NCBI RefSeq assembly: GCF_031451695.1
Contig: NZ_JARWAM010000008.1
Coordinates: 1 to 64,000 of the forward strand
Direction of reading: 5' to 3'
DNA: 64,000 nt
Source of the DNA: Franzmannia qiaohouensis
Lineage (GTDB): Bacteria; Pseudomonadota; Gammaproteobacteria; Pseudomonadales; Halomonadaceae
Made by a program: the position numbers and the translations under genes. Within the stretch, counting starts at the first letter, position 1. Each line of letters opens with the position of its first letter. Below the pieces are notes generated by a model. That model ran no database searches and had not been told where the DNA came from. It saw only the letters and a list, made by a program, of their open reading frames with translations. Positions 43,583 to 52,095 of this stretch are shown here, piece after piece.

Positions 43583-44479
43583 ATGCTGCCCTTTCGTCGC
43601 CTGATTGCCCTACTCTGCCTGCCGCTGCTGGTGACTGGCTGCAGCCGTCATCTTAACGCCCCCGGCCAGCCGCCCACGGCCCTCGACAGCGCCAGCCAGC
43701 AGGTCACCCTTCTTGAAGGGCTCACCTACACCCCCGACGCCTGGCCCCAGGCGTTGCAGGCAGATGTCTACCTGCCCGCCGATGACGGCGCGACGCTGCG
43801 CCCCGCGGCGCTGGTGGTCCACGGCGGCGGCTGGCAGCGCCGAGATCGCAGCGACATGGCCGGCATCGCCGGGCAGCTGGCCGAGGCCGGTTTCGTGGCG
43901 GTCAATATCGAGCATCGCTTTGCGCCGGCGCATCGCTTCCCTGCCCAGCTCCACGACCTGCAGATTGCCATGCGCTGGCTGCACGACCAGGCACCGGACT
44001 GGCGCGTCGATACCCAGCGCCTGGTCGGCGTGGGGTTCTCTTCCGGCGCCCACCTGGTAGGGCTCCTCGCCCTCAGCGCCGACCGGGCCGAACTGGCCAC
44101 GCCCTACGGCGGCGAGCACACCCGGCTGCAGGCGGTACTCGCCGGCGGCATGCCCACCGATCTGTTCAAGTTCGACGATGGCCGGCTGGTGGTGCAGTTC
44201 CTCGGCGGCACCCGCGCCGAGGTCCCCGAGCAGTATCGACTGGCCTCACCGGCACGTCAGCTCGGCGACAGCGCCCCGGCGTTCTTCCTGTTCCACGGCA
44301 CTCAGGACCGCCTGGTGCCGGTCGACCACGCCGCAGACTTTCACCAGGCACTGCTCGAACGCGGCATCCACAGCGAGCTCTACCTGCAGCGGCTGCGCGG
44401 CCACCTGACAAGCTTCGTCACCCGCGGCAGCGCCATCGAGGCGGGCATCGACTTCCTCAGCCGCCGGGTCGGCGACTGA
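43583..44479 (+). CDS. Lipoprotein alpha/beta hydrolase (esterase-type)
   Basis: This 298-residue protein has a lipoprotein signal (LIALLCLPLLVTGC, lipobox LVTGC near residue 20). An alpha/beta hydrolase domain follows, of the carboxylesterase/BD-FAE kind: oxyanion motif HGGGWQRRDR, nucleophile GFSSGAH, a late acid in FFLFHGTQDRLVPVDHA and histidine in RGHLTSF. It is probably anchored at the cell envelope. The substrate is not deducible. The 124-base gap before it shows no clear promoter. Confidence 0.85.
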   Translation: MLPFRRLIALLCLPLLVTGCSRHLNAPGQPPTALDSASQQVTLLEGLTYTPDAWPQALQADVYLPADDGATLRPAALVVHGGGWQRRDRSDMAGIAGQLAEAGFVAVNIEHRFAPAHRFPAQLHDLQIAMRWLHDQAPDWRVDTQRLVGVGFSSGAHLVGLLALSADRAELATPYGGEHTRLQAVLAGGMPTDLFKFDDGRLVVQFLGGTRAEVPEQYRLASPARQLGDSAPAFFLFHGTQDRLVPVDHAADFHQALLERGIHSELYLQRLRGHLTSFVTRGSAIEAGIDFLSRRVGD

Positions 44480-44543
44480 TCACACCGCCAACCTCGGGTA
44501 TCATGGCAGCCCGAATCCTTAGAGCCGCAACAGGAACCACGCC

Positions 44544-45596
44544 ATGGCGCAGCCCCCTCGCCCGCTTCTCGTCGTCTACACCGGCGGCACCCTTGGCATG
44601 CTGCCCAGCGCCGCGGGCCTGGCCCCCGGGAGTGACATCGGCCGCCGCCTCGACGCCGCCCTGGCCAGCCTGCCGCCGGCACGTCGCGCCGATTTACCGC
44701 CCTTCGAGCTGGTCGAGACGCCCCAGCCCATCGACTCCAGCGCCGCCACCCCTGCCACCTGGCAGGCGCTGGCCGAACTGATCGCCGCGCAGCACGGCCG
44801 GCAGCGCTATGCGGGTATCGTGGTGCTGCACGGCACCGACACCCTGGCCTGGAGCGCCGCCAGCCTCGCCTACCAGCTTCAGGGCATCGATATACCAGTG
44901 GTCGTCAGCGGCGCCATGCTGCCGCTCGAAGCCGAGGGCTCCGACGCCCTGGGCAATTTCGAGGCGGCACTGCGCTTCGCCGCCGAGCAGGGACTCAAGG
45001 AGGTCGCGGTGTGCTTTGCCGGCAAGCTGCTGCGCGCCACTCGTACGCGCAAGTGGCACACCCAGGCAGCCGATGCCTTCAGCAGCCCCAACTATCCGCT
45101 GCTCGGCGAACTGGTCGACCACCGCCCGGTGCTCTACCCCAGCCGCGGCCTGGCAGAGCAGCAGCGCGGCGCGCCACGCTTCGAGCTGCCCGACTATATT
45201 GGTAAGCATGCCAGCAACAGCGTAGTGCGCATCGCGCTGTGGCCCGGCATCGCCGCCTGGCAGGTTGCTGCCTGGCTCGAGCCCAGCGCGGTGCAGGGCG
45301 CCCTGCTCGAAGTCTGGGGTGGCGGCAACGCCCCGCAAGACCCTGAGCTGCTTGGCGTACTGGCCCGCGCCAGCGGCGAAGGCAAGCTGCTGGTCGCCCT
45401 CAGCCAGTGCCCCCACGGCGGCATCGAGATCGGCCACTACGCCGCCGGCCAGGGCCTTGCCGATGCCGGGGTGCTCTCCGCCGACGCCATGACGCCGGAA
45501 GCTGCCTTCACCAAGCTGGTCCACCTGCTGGCCCAGCCGCTCGACGACACCGAGCGCAGGCGACGCTTTCTCACTTCGCTGGCCGGCGAACGTTGA
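44544..45596 (+). CDS. ansA: Type I (cytoplasmic) L-asparaginase
   Basis: This 350-residue enzyme hydrolyses asparagine to aspartate and ammonia. The first catalytic threonine is in YTGGTLGM and the second in VVLHGTDTLAWSAASLAY; SGAMLPLEAEGSDALGNF and the C-terminal allosteric-type domain are present. No signal peptide is seen, so it is the cytoplasmic AnsA type. The ATG is at 44544 with CAGGAA upstream. Confidence 0.92.
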   Translation: MAQPPRPLLVVYTGGTLGMLPSAAGLAPGSDIGRRLDAALASLPPARRADLPPFELVETPQPIDSSAATPATWQALAELIAAQHGRQRYAGIVVLHGTDTLAWSAASLAYQLQGIDIPVVVSGAMLPLEAEGSDALGNFEAALRFAAEQGLKEVAVCFAGKLLRATRTRKWHTQAADAFSSPNYPLLGELVDHRPVLYPSRGLAEQQRGAPRFELPDYIGKHASNSVVRIALWPGIAAWQVAAWLEPSAVQGALLEVWGGGNAPQDPELLGVLARASGEGKLLVALSQCPHGGIEIGHYAAGQGLADAGVLSADAMTPEAAFTKLVHLLAQPLDDTERRRRFLTSLAGER

Positions 45597-45658
45597 GCGG
45601 CAAAGGCCGCTGCGACCCGCTATGGTGTAGGGACATATCGTCCATCAGGGAGACTGCC

Positions 45659-45895
45659 ATGGAACCACCGGTTCACCATTTCAGCGAGCTTTTCGAACAG
45701 CTCGGCTTGCCCGCTGACGCCGCCTCCATCGAAGCCTTTATCGAACAACATTCACCGCTGCCGGACGCCCTGCCACTGCCCGACGCTCCCTTCTGGAGCC
45801 GCGCCCAGGCCGACTTCCTTCACGAGGCGCTGGAGGACGACGCCGACTGGGCCGAGGTGGTCGACCACCTCGACGCCTCGCTGCGCAAGACCTGA
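45659..45895 (+). CDS. DUF2789 family small protein
   Basis: This 78-residue acidic protein has the DUF2789 pattern: HFSELFEQLGLPADAASIEAFI, then LPDAPFWSRAQADFLHEALEDDADWAEVVDHLD. Its function is unknown. The ATG at 45659 has CAGGGAGA before it; the longer frame from 45407 only overlaps ansA. A strong hairpin terminator follows. Confidence 0.88.
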   Translation: MEPPVHHFSELFEQLGLPADAASIEAFIEQHSPLPDALPLPDAPFWSRAQADFLHEALEDDADWAEVVDHLDASLRKT

Positions 45896-45914
45896 AATCC
45901 CCGCACCAGCAACG

Positions 45915-45944
45915 ACGATGCCCGGCCATTTGGCCGGGCATCGT
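45915..45944. terminator. Terminator hairpin between the DUF2789 gene and fliE
   Basis: A perfect 13-bp stem, ACGATGCCCGGCC with its complement, and an ATTT loop lie between two convergent genes. T-runs are weak on both sides, so it may act in both directions. Confidence 0.7.
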
Positions 45945-45952
45945 GATGTTAT

Positions 45953-46048
45953 GCCTGGGGAATATGTGAGGATTCCTACCGGGCTGGCGCACCAGCAGCG
46001 TGCAACGCAGCGATTCGCTGGTGCGGTCTTTTATTCAGTGTTTACCTA
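45953..46048. mobile_element. Partial copy of the MITE-like element, fused to the fliE stop codon
   Basis: This segment shares GAGGATTCC, GCAACGCAGCGATTCGCT and the terminal GTGTTTACCTA pattern with the right two-thirds of the element at 31324-31471. Its right end supplies the TAG stop codon of fliE. No matching left terminal repeat was found, so the copy appears truncated or rearranged. Confidence 0.65.
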
Positions 46049-46375
46049 GACCTGCATATTCATCACGTCCTTATAGGCCGTCACCAGGCGATTCCTCACC
46101 TGCACGCCCATCTGAAAAGCCACGCTGGCCTTCTGCATATCGACCATCACGTCGTTGAGCGCCACGTCCGGGTCGCCGGACTGGAAAGCGGTGGCTTTGG
46201 CGCTGGCGGTCTGCTGCAGCCGGTTGATGCGCTGGATCGAGGCCTGCAGCTCGCTGGCGAAGCCGCCTTGGCCGACCGCCGTGGAGAGGTGCTGGCCCTT
46301 GTGCTGGGCGCCGGCGGCCTGGGTCGCCAACGACTGCATCTGCGCCACGGCCGACTGAATCGCGGGTGTACTCAT
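46046..46375 (-). CDS. fliE: Flagellar hook-basal body protein FliE
   Basis: This 109-residue protein links the MS ring to the rod. The C-terminal half VMVDMQKASVAFQMGVQVRNRLVTAYKDVMNMQV, split here by family convention at QVRNR, ends exactly as FliE proteins do. The ATG at 46375 is preceded by a sigma-54-type promoter. Unusually it is transcribed away from fliF. Its TAG stop comes from the end of a MITE-like element. Confidence 0.93.
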   Translation of the reverse strand: MSTPAIQSAVAQMQSLATQAAGAQHKGQHLSTAVGQGGFASELQASIQRINRLQQTASAKATAFQSGDPDVALNDVMVDMQKASVAFQMGVQVRNRLVTAYKDVMNMQV

Positions 46376-46414
46376 GCGTCTCGACTCACTGGTTGGAGAG
46401 CGTGGGGCAAGCCT

Positions 46415-46430
46415 AGCAAGGCAGGCGCCA
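46415..46430 (-). promoter_or_regulatory. Sigma-54 promoter of fliE
   Basis: The minus strand reads TGGCGCCTGCCTTGCT, with GG and GC ten bases apart, close to the RpoN consensus TGGCACGNNNNTTGCW. It ends 40 bases before the fliE start. Flagellar class II genes of many gammaproteobacteria use RpoN with FleQ. Confidence 0.7.
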
Positions 46431-46626
46431 CCACCAAAGCGGCAATTGGCGAGCAAAACTCCGGCTTTTCTACCCTTTAGCCTTTACCCACCTCCGCATA
46501 ATGGCGTTCATCAACACGACCGCCTGCCGACACTGGGCGGCGAATCGGACAGCTTGTGGAGCCGGATGGCGCAATGACTTTCGACACCGACGCAGGGCAA
46601 CGCAGCAGAACTTCAGGAGACACGCT

Positions 46627-48402
46627 GTGAGCGAGGCCCAGACCAACGCTGGCGCACAGCCGGCCGGCAACCAGCGCAGCGCCGAGGGCGCCGCAACCAC
46701 AGGGGTGCGCGGCCTGACGACCGCCAAGCTTGCCGAGCAACTGCGAGCCAACCCGCTGGTGCCGCTAATGATCGCCGCGGCGGTGGTGATCGCGATCATC
46801 ATCGCCCTGCTGCTGTGGGCCAAGAGCCCCGACTACCGCGTGCTTTACAGCAATCTCAGCGAGGCAGACGGCGGCCGCATCATCAACGAACTCGACACCC
46901 GCGGCGTCAACTACCGCATGAGCGAAGGCGGCCAGGCGCTACTAGTGCCCAGCGACCAGGTCCACACCCTGCGCCTGCAGCTCGCCGAACAGGGCCTGCC
47001 CCAGGGCGGCAACGTCGGTTTCGAGCTGATGGACAACCAGGCCTTCGGGGTCAGCCAGTTCGCCGAGCAGGTCAACTTCCAGCGTGGCATGGAGGGCGAG
47101 CTGTCGCGCTCCATCGAATCACTCGGCCCGGTCAACCGGGCGCGCATTCATCTGGCCATGGCCAAGCCGTCGGTCTTCGTCCGCGAGCGCGAGCCGGCCA
47201 AGGCCTCGGTGGTGCTCACCCTGCATGGCGGCCGTAGCCTCAGCGAGGGCCAGGTCGATGCCATCGTACACATGGTTTCGAGCAGCGTACCCGAACTCTC
47301 CGCCGACGACGTTACCGTGGTCGACCAGGCCGGGCGCCTGCTCTCCCAGCGTGGCGGCACCAGCCGCGACCTCGACGGCACCCAGCTTTCCTATATCGAC
47401 GAAGTCGAACGCTCCTACCAGCGCCGCATCGAGAACATCCTGTCACCGATCCTGGGCAGCCAGAATGTCCGCGCCCAGGTCGCCGCCCAGATCGACTTCT
47501 CCACCCGCGAGGAGACCTCCGAGCGCTATGGACCCAACCAGGCGCCCAACGAAGCCGCGGTACGCAGCTCGCAGTTGAGCACCTCCTACCGCGGCGGCGA
47601 TGAGCTGGCGATGGGCATTCCCGGCGCCCTCACCAACACCCCGCCGGGCGTCGCCCCCTCGCCGATCAACCAGCCCCTCGATGACGAGGGCAATCCCATC
47701 GAGCCGGACGAGCTGGCCGAGGGCGCTGCACCCAGCGACCTGCGCCACGACAACGTGATCAACTACGAAGTCGACCGCAACGTCGAGCATATTCAGCATC
47801 GTCGCGGCCAGATCGAGCGCCTCTCGGTGGCAGTGGTGGTCAACTATCGCGAAGAGACCGATGCCGACGGCGACACCCAGCGCGTCGCCTTGAGCGATGC
47901 CGAGATCGCCCAGCTCAACCGCCTGGTACGCCAGGCCATGGGCTTCTCCGAAGCACGCGGCGACGCTGTCGAAGTGGTCAACAGCCCCTTCACCCTCGAC
48001 CAGGAAGAGCTCGACCAGCGCGCCTGGTGGGAATCGCCGGAACTTCAGGCCATGGCCATCAGCGCCGGTCGCTACCTGCTGATCGCCTTCATCGCCCTGC
48101 TGCTCTACCTGCTGCTGCTACGTCCGCTGATCAAGCGCTACACCGAGCAGCCGCTGCCTGCGGCCGCCATTCCCGAGCCGGGCTTCCGCGCCACCGTCGG
48201 CAACGACGACGAGGACGGCGAGCAAAGCGAGCAAAGCGAGCAGCTCGAGGACGACAGCTACTCACCGCCGCCGCGCAAGAAGCGCAAGTCGTCGGCCTAT
48301 GAGCAACAGCTCAAGGATGTCCGCGAGATGGCTCAGGAAGACCCGCGCCTGATCGGCATGATCGTGCGCAGCTGGATCCACAAAGACGAGGGCAACAGCT
48401 GA
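46627..48402 (+). CDS. fliF: Flagellar MS-ring protein FliF
   Basis: This 591-residue membrane protein forms the MS ring and houses the export gate. It has a first helix near residues 40-60 (LMIAAAVVIAIIIALLLW), a long periplasmic region with ring-building motifs (DYRVLYSNLSEADGGRI) and a second helix (YLLIAFIALLLYLLLL). The C-terminal FliG-binding tail ends with AQEDPRLIGMIVRSWI. The start is a GTG at 46627 with AGGAG seven bases upstream. A linker (about 530-560) is rich in Glu, Ser and basic residues. It begins the fliFGHIJK run. Confidence 0.95.
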   Translation: MSEAQTNAGAQPAGNQRSAEGAATTGVRGLTTAKLAEQLRANPLVPLMIAAAVVIAIIIALLLWAKSPDYRVLYSNLSEADGGRIINELDTRGVNYRMSEGGQALLVPSDQVHTLRLQLAEQGLPQGGNVGFELMDNQAFGVSQFAEQVNFQRGMEGELSRSIESLGPVNRARIHLAMAKPSVFVREREPAKASVVLTLHGGRSLSEGQVDAIVHMVSSSVPELSADDVTVVDQAGRLLSQRGGTSRDLDGTQLSYIDEVERSYQRRIENILSPILGSQNVRAQVAAQIDFSTREETSERYGPNQAPNEAAVRSSQLSTSYRGGDELAMGIPGALTNTPPGVAPSPINQPLDDEGNPIEPDELAEGAAPSDLRHDNVINYEVDRNVEHIQHRRGQIERLSVAVVVNYREETDADGDTQRVALSDAEIAQLNRLVRQAMGFSEARGDAVEVVNSPFTLDQEELDQRAWWESPELQAMAISAGRYLLIAFIALLLYLLLLRPLIKRYTEQPLPAAAIPEPGFRATVGNDDEDGEQSEQSEQLEDDSYSPPPRKKRKSSAYEQQLKDVREMAQEDPRLIGMIVRSWIHKDEGNS

Positions 48403-49412
48403 TGAGCAAGACCGCCCAGATCACCATGAGTGGCGCTCGGCGCAGCGCCATCCTGCTGCTCGCCCTCGACGAGGATAGCGCCGCCGAGGTGTTCAAGTAC
48501 CTGGCGCCGCGCGAGGTCCAGGAGATCAGCCAGGAGATGGCGACCCTCGACCAGGTCTCCCACGAGGAGATGCGTCAGGTCCTCAACGACTTTCATGACG
48601 AGGCCGAGCAGTTCACCGCCATCAACCTGCACTCCAGCGACCATATCCGCTCGGTGCTGACCAAGGCGCTGGGCAGCGAACGCGCTTCGAGCCTGATCGA
48701 AGATATCCTCGAGTCCACCAGCACCAGCTCCGGCATCGACTCGCTCAACCTGATGGAAGGTTCGCTGGTCGCCGAAATGATCCGCGACGAACACCCGCAG
48801 ATCATTGCGACCATCCTGGTGCACCTGGAGCGCCATCAGGCCGCCGATATCCTCGAGCACTTCGACGATAAGCTGCGCAACGACGTGGTGCTGCGTATCG
48901 CCACCTTCAGCGGCGTCCAGCCGGCGGCGCTGCAGGAGCTCACCGAAGTGCTCGGCGGCATGCTCGACGGCCAGAATCTCAAGCGCAGCAAGATGGGTGG
49001 TGTAAGAACCGCCGCCGAGATTCTCAACCTGATGAATTCCAGTCAGGAAGAGGTGGTCATCGAGACCGTGCGCGCCCACAGCGAAGATCTGGCCCAGAAG
49101 ATCATCGACGAGATGTTCCTGTTCGAGAACCTGCTCGACCTGGACAATCGCGCCATCCAGCTGGTGCTCAAGGAGATCGATACCAACTCCCTGGTGATCG
49201 CGCTCAAGGGCGCCCCGGACGCGCTGATGGAAAAGTTCATGCGCAACATGTCGCAGCGCGCCGCCCAGCTGATGCAGGAGGACATGGAAGCTCGTGGGCC
49301 GATCCGCGTCTCCCAGGTCGAGACCGAGCAGAAGAACATCCTGCAAGTGGTGCGGCGCCTGGCAGACGCTGGCGAAATCGTACTGAGCGGTGGAGACGAC
49401 ACCTATGTCTGA
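48402..49412 (+). CDS. fliG: Flagellar motor switch protein FliG
   Basis: This 336-residue switch protein couples the MS ring to the stator. The middle domain carries EHPQIIATILVHL and the C-terminal domain the charged torque helix (RAIQLVLKEIDTNSLVIALKG). The ATG shares a base with the fliF stop, so translation is coupled. The length is standard. Confidence 0.96.
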   Translation: MSKTAQITMSGARRSAILLLALDEDSAAEVFKYLAPREVQEISQEMATLDQVSHEEMRQVLNDFHDEAEQFTAINLHSSDHIRSVLTKALGSERASSLIEDILESTSTSSGIDSLNLMEGSLVAEMIRDEHPQIIATILVHLERHQAADILEHFDDKLRNDVVLRIATFSGVQPAALQELTEVLGGMLDGQNLKRSKMGGVRTAAEILNLMNSSQEEVVIETVRAHSEDLAQKIIDEMFLFENLLDLDNRAIQLVLKEIDTNSLVIALKGAPDALMEKFMRNMSQRAAQLMQEDMEARGPIRVSQVETEQKNILQVVRRLADAGEIVLSGGDDTYV

Positions 49413-50187
49413 CGCCTGGCGCGATCTCGACGATCGCCAGGATGACGACTGGCGGCGCTGGCAGATGGATGAGCTGGGTCAGCCACAGCGCGCCCAGCAG
49501 GAGCGTGAGCGTAAGCGCCGCGAGGCGATCCGCCAGCAGGCCTTCCAGCGCAATGCCGAGATCGAAGCGCTGCGCGAGAAGGTTCGCGAGGAAGCGCGCC
49601 AGGAAGGCTATGCCGCCGGCCAGGCCGAGGGCTACCAGGCCGGCTACGACCAGGGACTCGCCGAAGGCCGCGAAACCGGCGAGCAAGAGCTCAAGCGCCA
49701 GGCCCAGAAGACCCTGGCGCCACTCGCCCCACTGGCCCAGCACTTCAGCGAGGCGCTGGCCCGCCTCGACCAGGACATCGCCGACGACCTCGTCGAGCTG
49801 GCGCTGACCACCGGCCGCCAGCTGGCCGGCGAGGCCCTCGACGCCCGTCCAGAACAGATCCTCGATATCGTTCGCGAGCTGCTCCACGCCGACCCGGCGC
49901 TCAGCGGTCGCCCGCGGCTATGGCTGCACCCCGCCGACCTGAGCCTGGTCAAGGCCCACCTCGGCAACGAATTCGATGCCGCCAACTGGCAGCTGCAGCC
50001 CGACGACACCATCAGCCGCGGCGGCTGCCGGGTGACCAGCCCCAGCGGCGAGTTGGATGCGACCTGGGAGCGGCGCTGGGCCACCATCACCGCCATGGTG
50101 CGCCAGCGCAAGCCGGGCGACACCCGCGCCAATGGCGACCGCGACAGCGATGCGGCACTCCGCGAAGAGGGCTCCGACAATGGTTGA
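49405..50187 (+). CDS. fliH: Flagellar export ATPase regulator FliH
   Basis: This 260-residue protein has a basic and acidic coiled-coil N-terminus, the repeated GxxxG-type stretch GYAAGQAEGYQAGYDQGLAEG (about 68-90) and a C-terminal FliI-binding domain (RLWLHPADLSLVKAHL, ISRGGCRVTSPSGELDAT). It holds FliI in check and helps bring it to the export gate. The ATG at 49405 overlaps the fliG end by eight bases. Confidence 0.92.
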   Translation: MSDAWRDLDDRQDDDWRRWQMDELGQPQRAQQERERKRREAIRQQAFQRNAEIEALREKVREEARQEGYAAGQAEGYQAGYDQGLAEGRETGEQELKRQAQKTLAPLAPLAQHFSEALARLDQDIADDLVELALTTGRQLAGEALDARPEQILDIVRELLHADPALSGRPRLWLHPADLSLVKAHLGNEFDAANWQLQPDDTISRGGCRVTSPSGELDATWERRWATITAMVRQRKPGDTRANGDRDSDAALREEGSDNG

Positions 50188-51565
50188 CGCCGTCGCCGAT
50201 AACCGCCACCAACACCACTGGCAGCAGACGCTGTCGCGAGTCAGCTCGCGTATCGAAACGGTGCCCCACTACCGCAGCAGCGGTCGCATCGTGCGCGCCA
50301 CCGGCATGGTGCTCGAGGCAGTGGGCCTCAAGGTGGCGCTGGGCAGCGCCTGCAGGATCGAACTCAGCGGCCACGGCGAGACGCAGTACGCCGAGGCCGA
50401 GGTGGTGGGCTTCTCCGGCGAGAAACTGTTCCTCATGCCACTCGCCGAGATCAGCGGGCTCTCCCCCGGCGCCCGGGTACTGCCTCTCACCGACGGCGAT
50501 GGCGGCAGCGCGCGGCGCTTCCCGATCGGCGACTCGCTGCTGGGGCGGGTGGTCGACGGCAACGGCCGCCCGCTTGACGACCAGGGCCCGCTCGACGATG
50601 CGCCTTTCGCACCGCTGGCCACGCCACCGCTCAACCCGCTGTCGCGGGCGCCCATCGAAGCGCAGATCGACGTCGGCATTCGCGCCATCAACGCCCTGCT
50701 CAGCGTCGGCCGCGGCCAGCGCATGGGCCTGTTTGCCGGCTCCGGCGTCGGTAAGTCGGTGCTGCTGGGCATGATGGCCCGCTACACCCAGGCCGACGTC
50801 ATCGTCGTCGGTCTGATCGGCGAGCGCGGCCGCGAGGTGCAGGACTTCATCGACAACATCCTCGGCGAAGAGGGCCGCCGCCGCGCCGTGGTGGTCGCCG
50901 CCCCCGCCGACACCTCGCCGCTGCAGCGCCTGCAGGGCGCCTCCTACGCCACCCGCCTGGCGGAAGGCTTCCGCGACGCTGGCCGCAACGTACTGCTGAT
51001 CATGGACTCGCTGACCCGCTACGCCATGGCCCAGCGCGAGATCGCCCTGGCCATCGGCGAACCGCCGGCCACCAAGGGCTACCCGCCGTCGGTATTTGCC
51101 AAGCTGCCGGGGCTCGTTGAGCGTGCCGGCAACGCTCGGCGCGGTGGCGGCTCAATCACGGCGTTCTATACCGTGCTCACCGAGGGTGACGACCAGCAGG
51201 ACCCCATCGCCGACTCGGCGCGGGCGATCCTCGACGGCCATATCGTGCTGTCGCGCACCCTGGCAGAGTCCGGCCACTATCCGGCCATCGACATCGAGGC
51301 CTCGATCAGCCGCGCCATGACCGCCATCGTCACCGACGACCAGCAGCGCCAGGCGCAGCAGTTCAAGCAGCTCTTCTCGCGCTTCCAGCGCAATCGCGAC
51401 CTGATCAGCGTCGGCGCCTACAGCGCCGGCCACGACCCGCAGCTCGACCATGCGGTGCAGATCTACCCGCACCTGGAGCAGTTCCTGCAGCAGCGGATCG
51501 ATGAGCAGGCCACCGCCGACCAGTCCCGTCAGTCGCTGTCAGCACTCATTGGAGGGGGTAAATGA
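50180..51565 (+). CDS. fliI: Flagellum-specific ATP synthase/ATPase FliI
   Basis: This 461-residue F1-beta-like ATPase has Walker A GLFAGSGVGKSVLLG, Walker B VLLIMDSLTRYAMAQRE and ERGREVQDFID, the flagellar and type III secretion family markers. It energises protein export together with FliH and FliJ. The ATG at 50180 overlaps fliH by eight bases and has AGAGGG before it. Confidence 0.96.
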   Translation: MVDAVADNRHQHHWQQTLSRVSSRIETVPHYRSSGRIVRATGMVLEAVGLKVALGSACRIELSGHGETQYAEAEVVGFSGEKLFLMPLAEISGLSPGARVLPLTDGDGGSARRFPIGDSLLGRVVDGNGRPLDDQGPLDDAPFAPLATPPLNPLSRAPIEAQIDVGIRAINALLSVGRGQRMGLFAGSGVGKSVLLGMMARYTQADVIVVGLIGERGREVQDFIDNILGEEGRRRAVVVAAPADTSPLQRLQGASYATRLAEGFRDAGRNVLLIMDSLTRYAMAQREIALAIGEPPATKGYPPSVFAKLPGLVERAGNARRGGGSITAFYTVLTEGDDQQDPIADSARAILDGHIVLSRTLAESGHYPAIDIEASISRAMTAIVTDDQQRQAQQFKQLFSRFQRNRDLISVGAYSAGHDPQLDHAVQIYPHLEQFLQQRIDEQATADQSRQSLSALIGGGK

Positions 51566-52023
51566 CGCACCAGCAACCGCTCGACACCCTGCTCGACCTG
51601 GCCCGCGAGGCCCGCGACAACGCCGGTACGGCGCTGGCCAACGAGCGCCGCACCCAGCAGCACACCGTGGCCCAGCTCGACGCCCTGGGCCGCTACCGGC
51701 TGGAGTACGCACAGCGCCTGCAGGACGCCATGCATGCCGGCATCGACCCGGCCACCATGCACAACTATCAGCAGTTCCTGGCCTCGCTTGACGCCGCCAT
51801 CGTGCGCGCCAGGCAGGCCCTGGGCGATCAAGAGCAGCGCGTGGCTTCGAGTCAGCAGCACTGGCAGCAGGAGCAGCGCAAGCTCTCCTCCTACGACACC
51901 CTGGCCAGCCGTCGCGCCGACCAGGTCCGCCAGCAGGCCCAGCGCCATGAACAGCGCGTTAACGATGAACTGAGCACCAATGCCCTGCTGCGCCGCCGGC
52001 GCGAGCAGGACGACAGTCACTGA
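51562..52023 (+). CDS. fliJ: Flagellar export chaperone FliJ
   Basis: This 153-residue protein is a predicted two-helix coiled coil rich in Gln, Arg and Glu (LARRADQ-type heptads), typical of FliJ, which fits into the FliI ring. It overlaps fliI by four bases (ATGA). Assignment rests on position plus the YQQFLASLDAAIVRARQAL region. Confidence 0.88.
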   Translation: MTHQQPLDTLLDLAREARDNAGTALANERRTQQHTVAQLDALGRYRLEYAQRLQDAMHAGIDPATMHNYQQFLASLDAAIVRARQALGDQEQRVASSQQHWQQEQRKLSSYDTLASRRADQVRQQAQRHEQRVNDELSTNALLRRRREQDDSH

Positions 52024-52095
52024 CACAACCCCGGCCGCGTCAACCGCGCGGCCGCTTCGCCGGCGAACATCGGCTGGCCCGTACAAGGAGGCACC

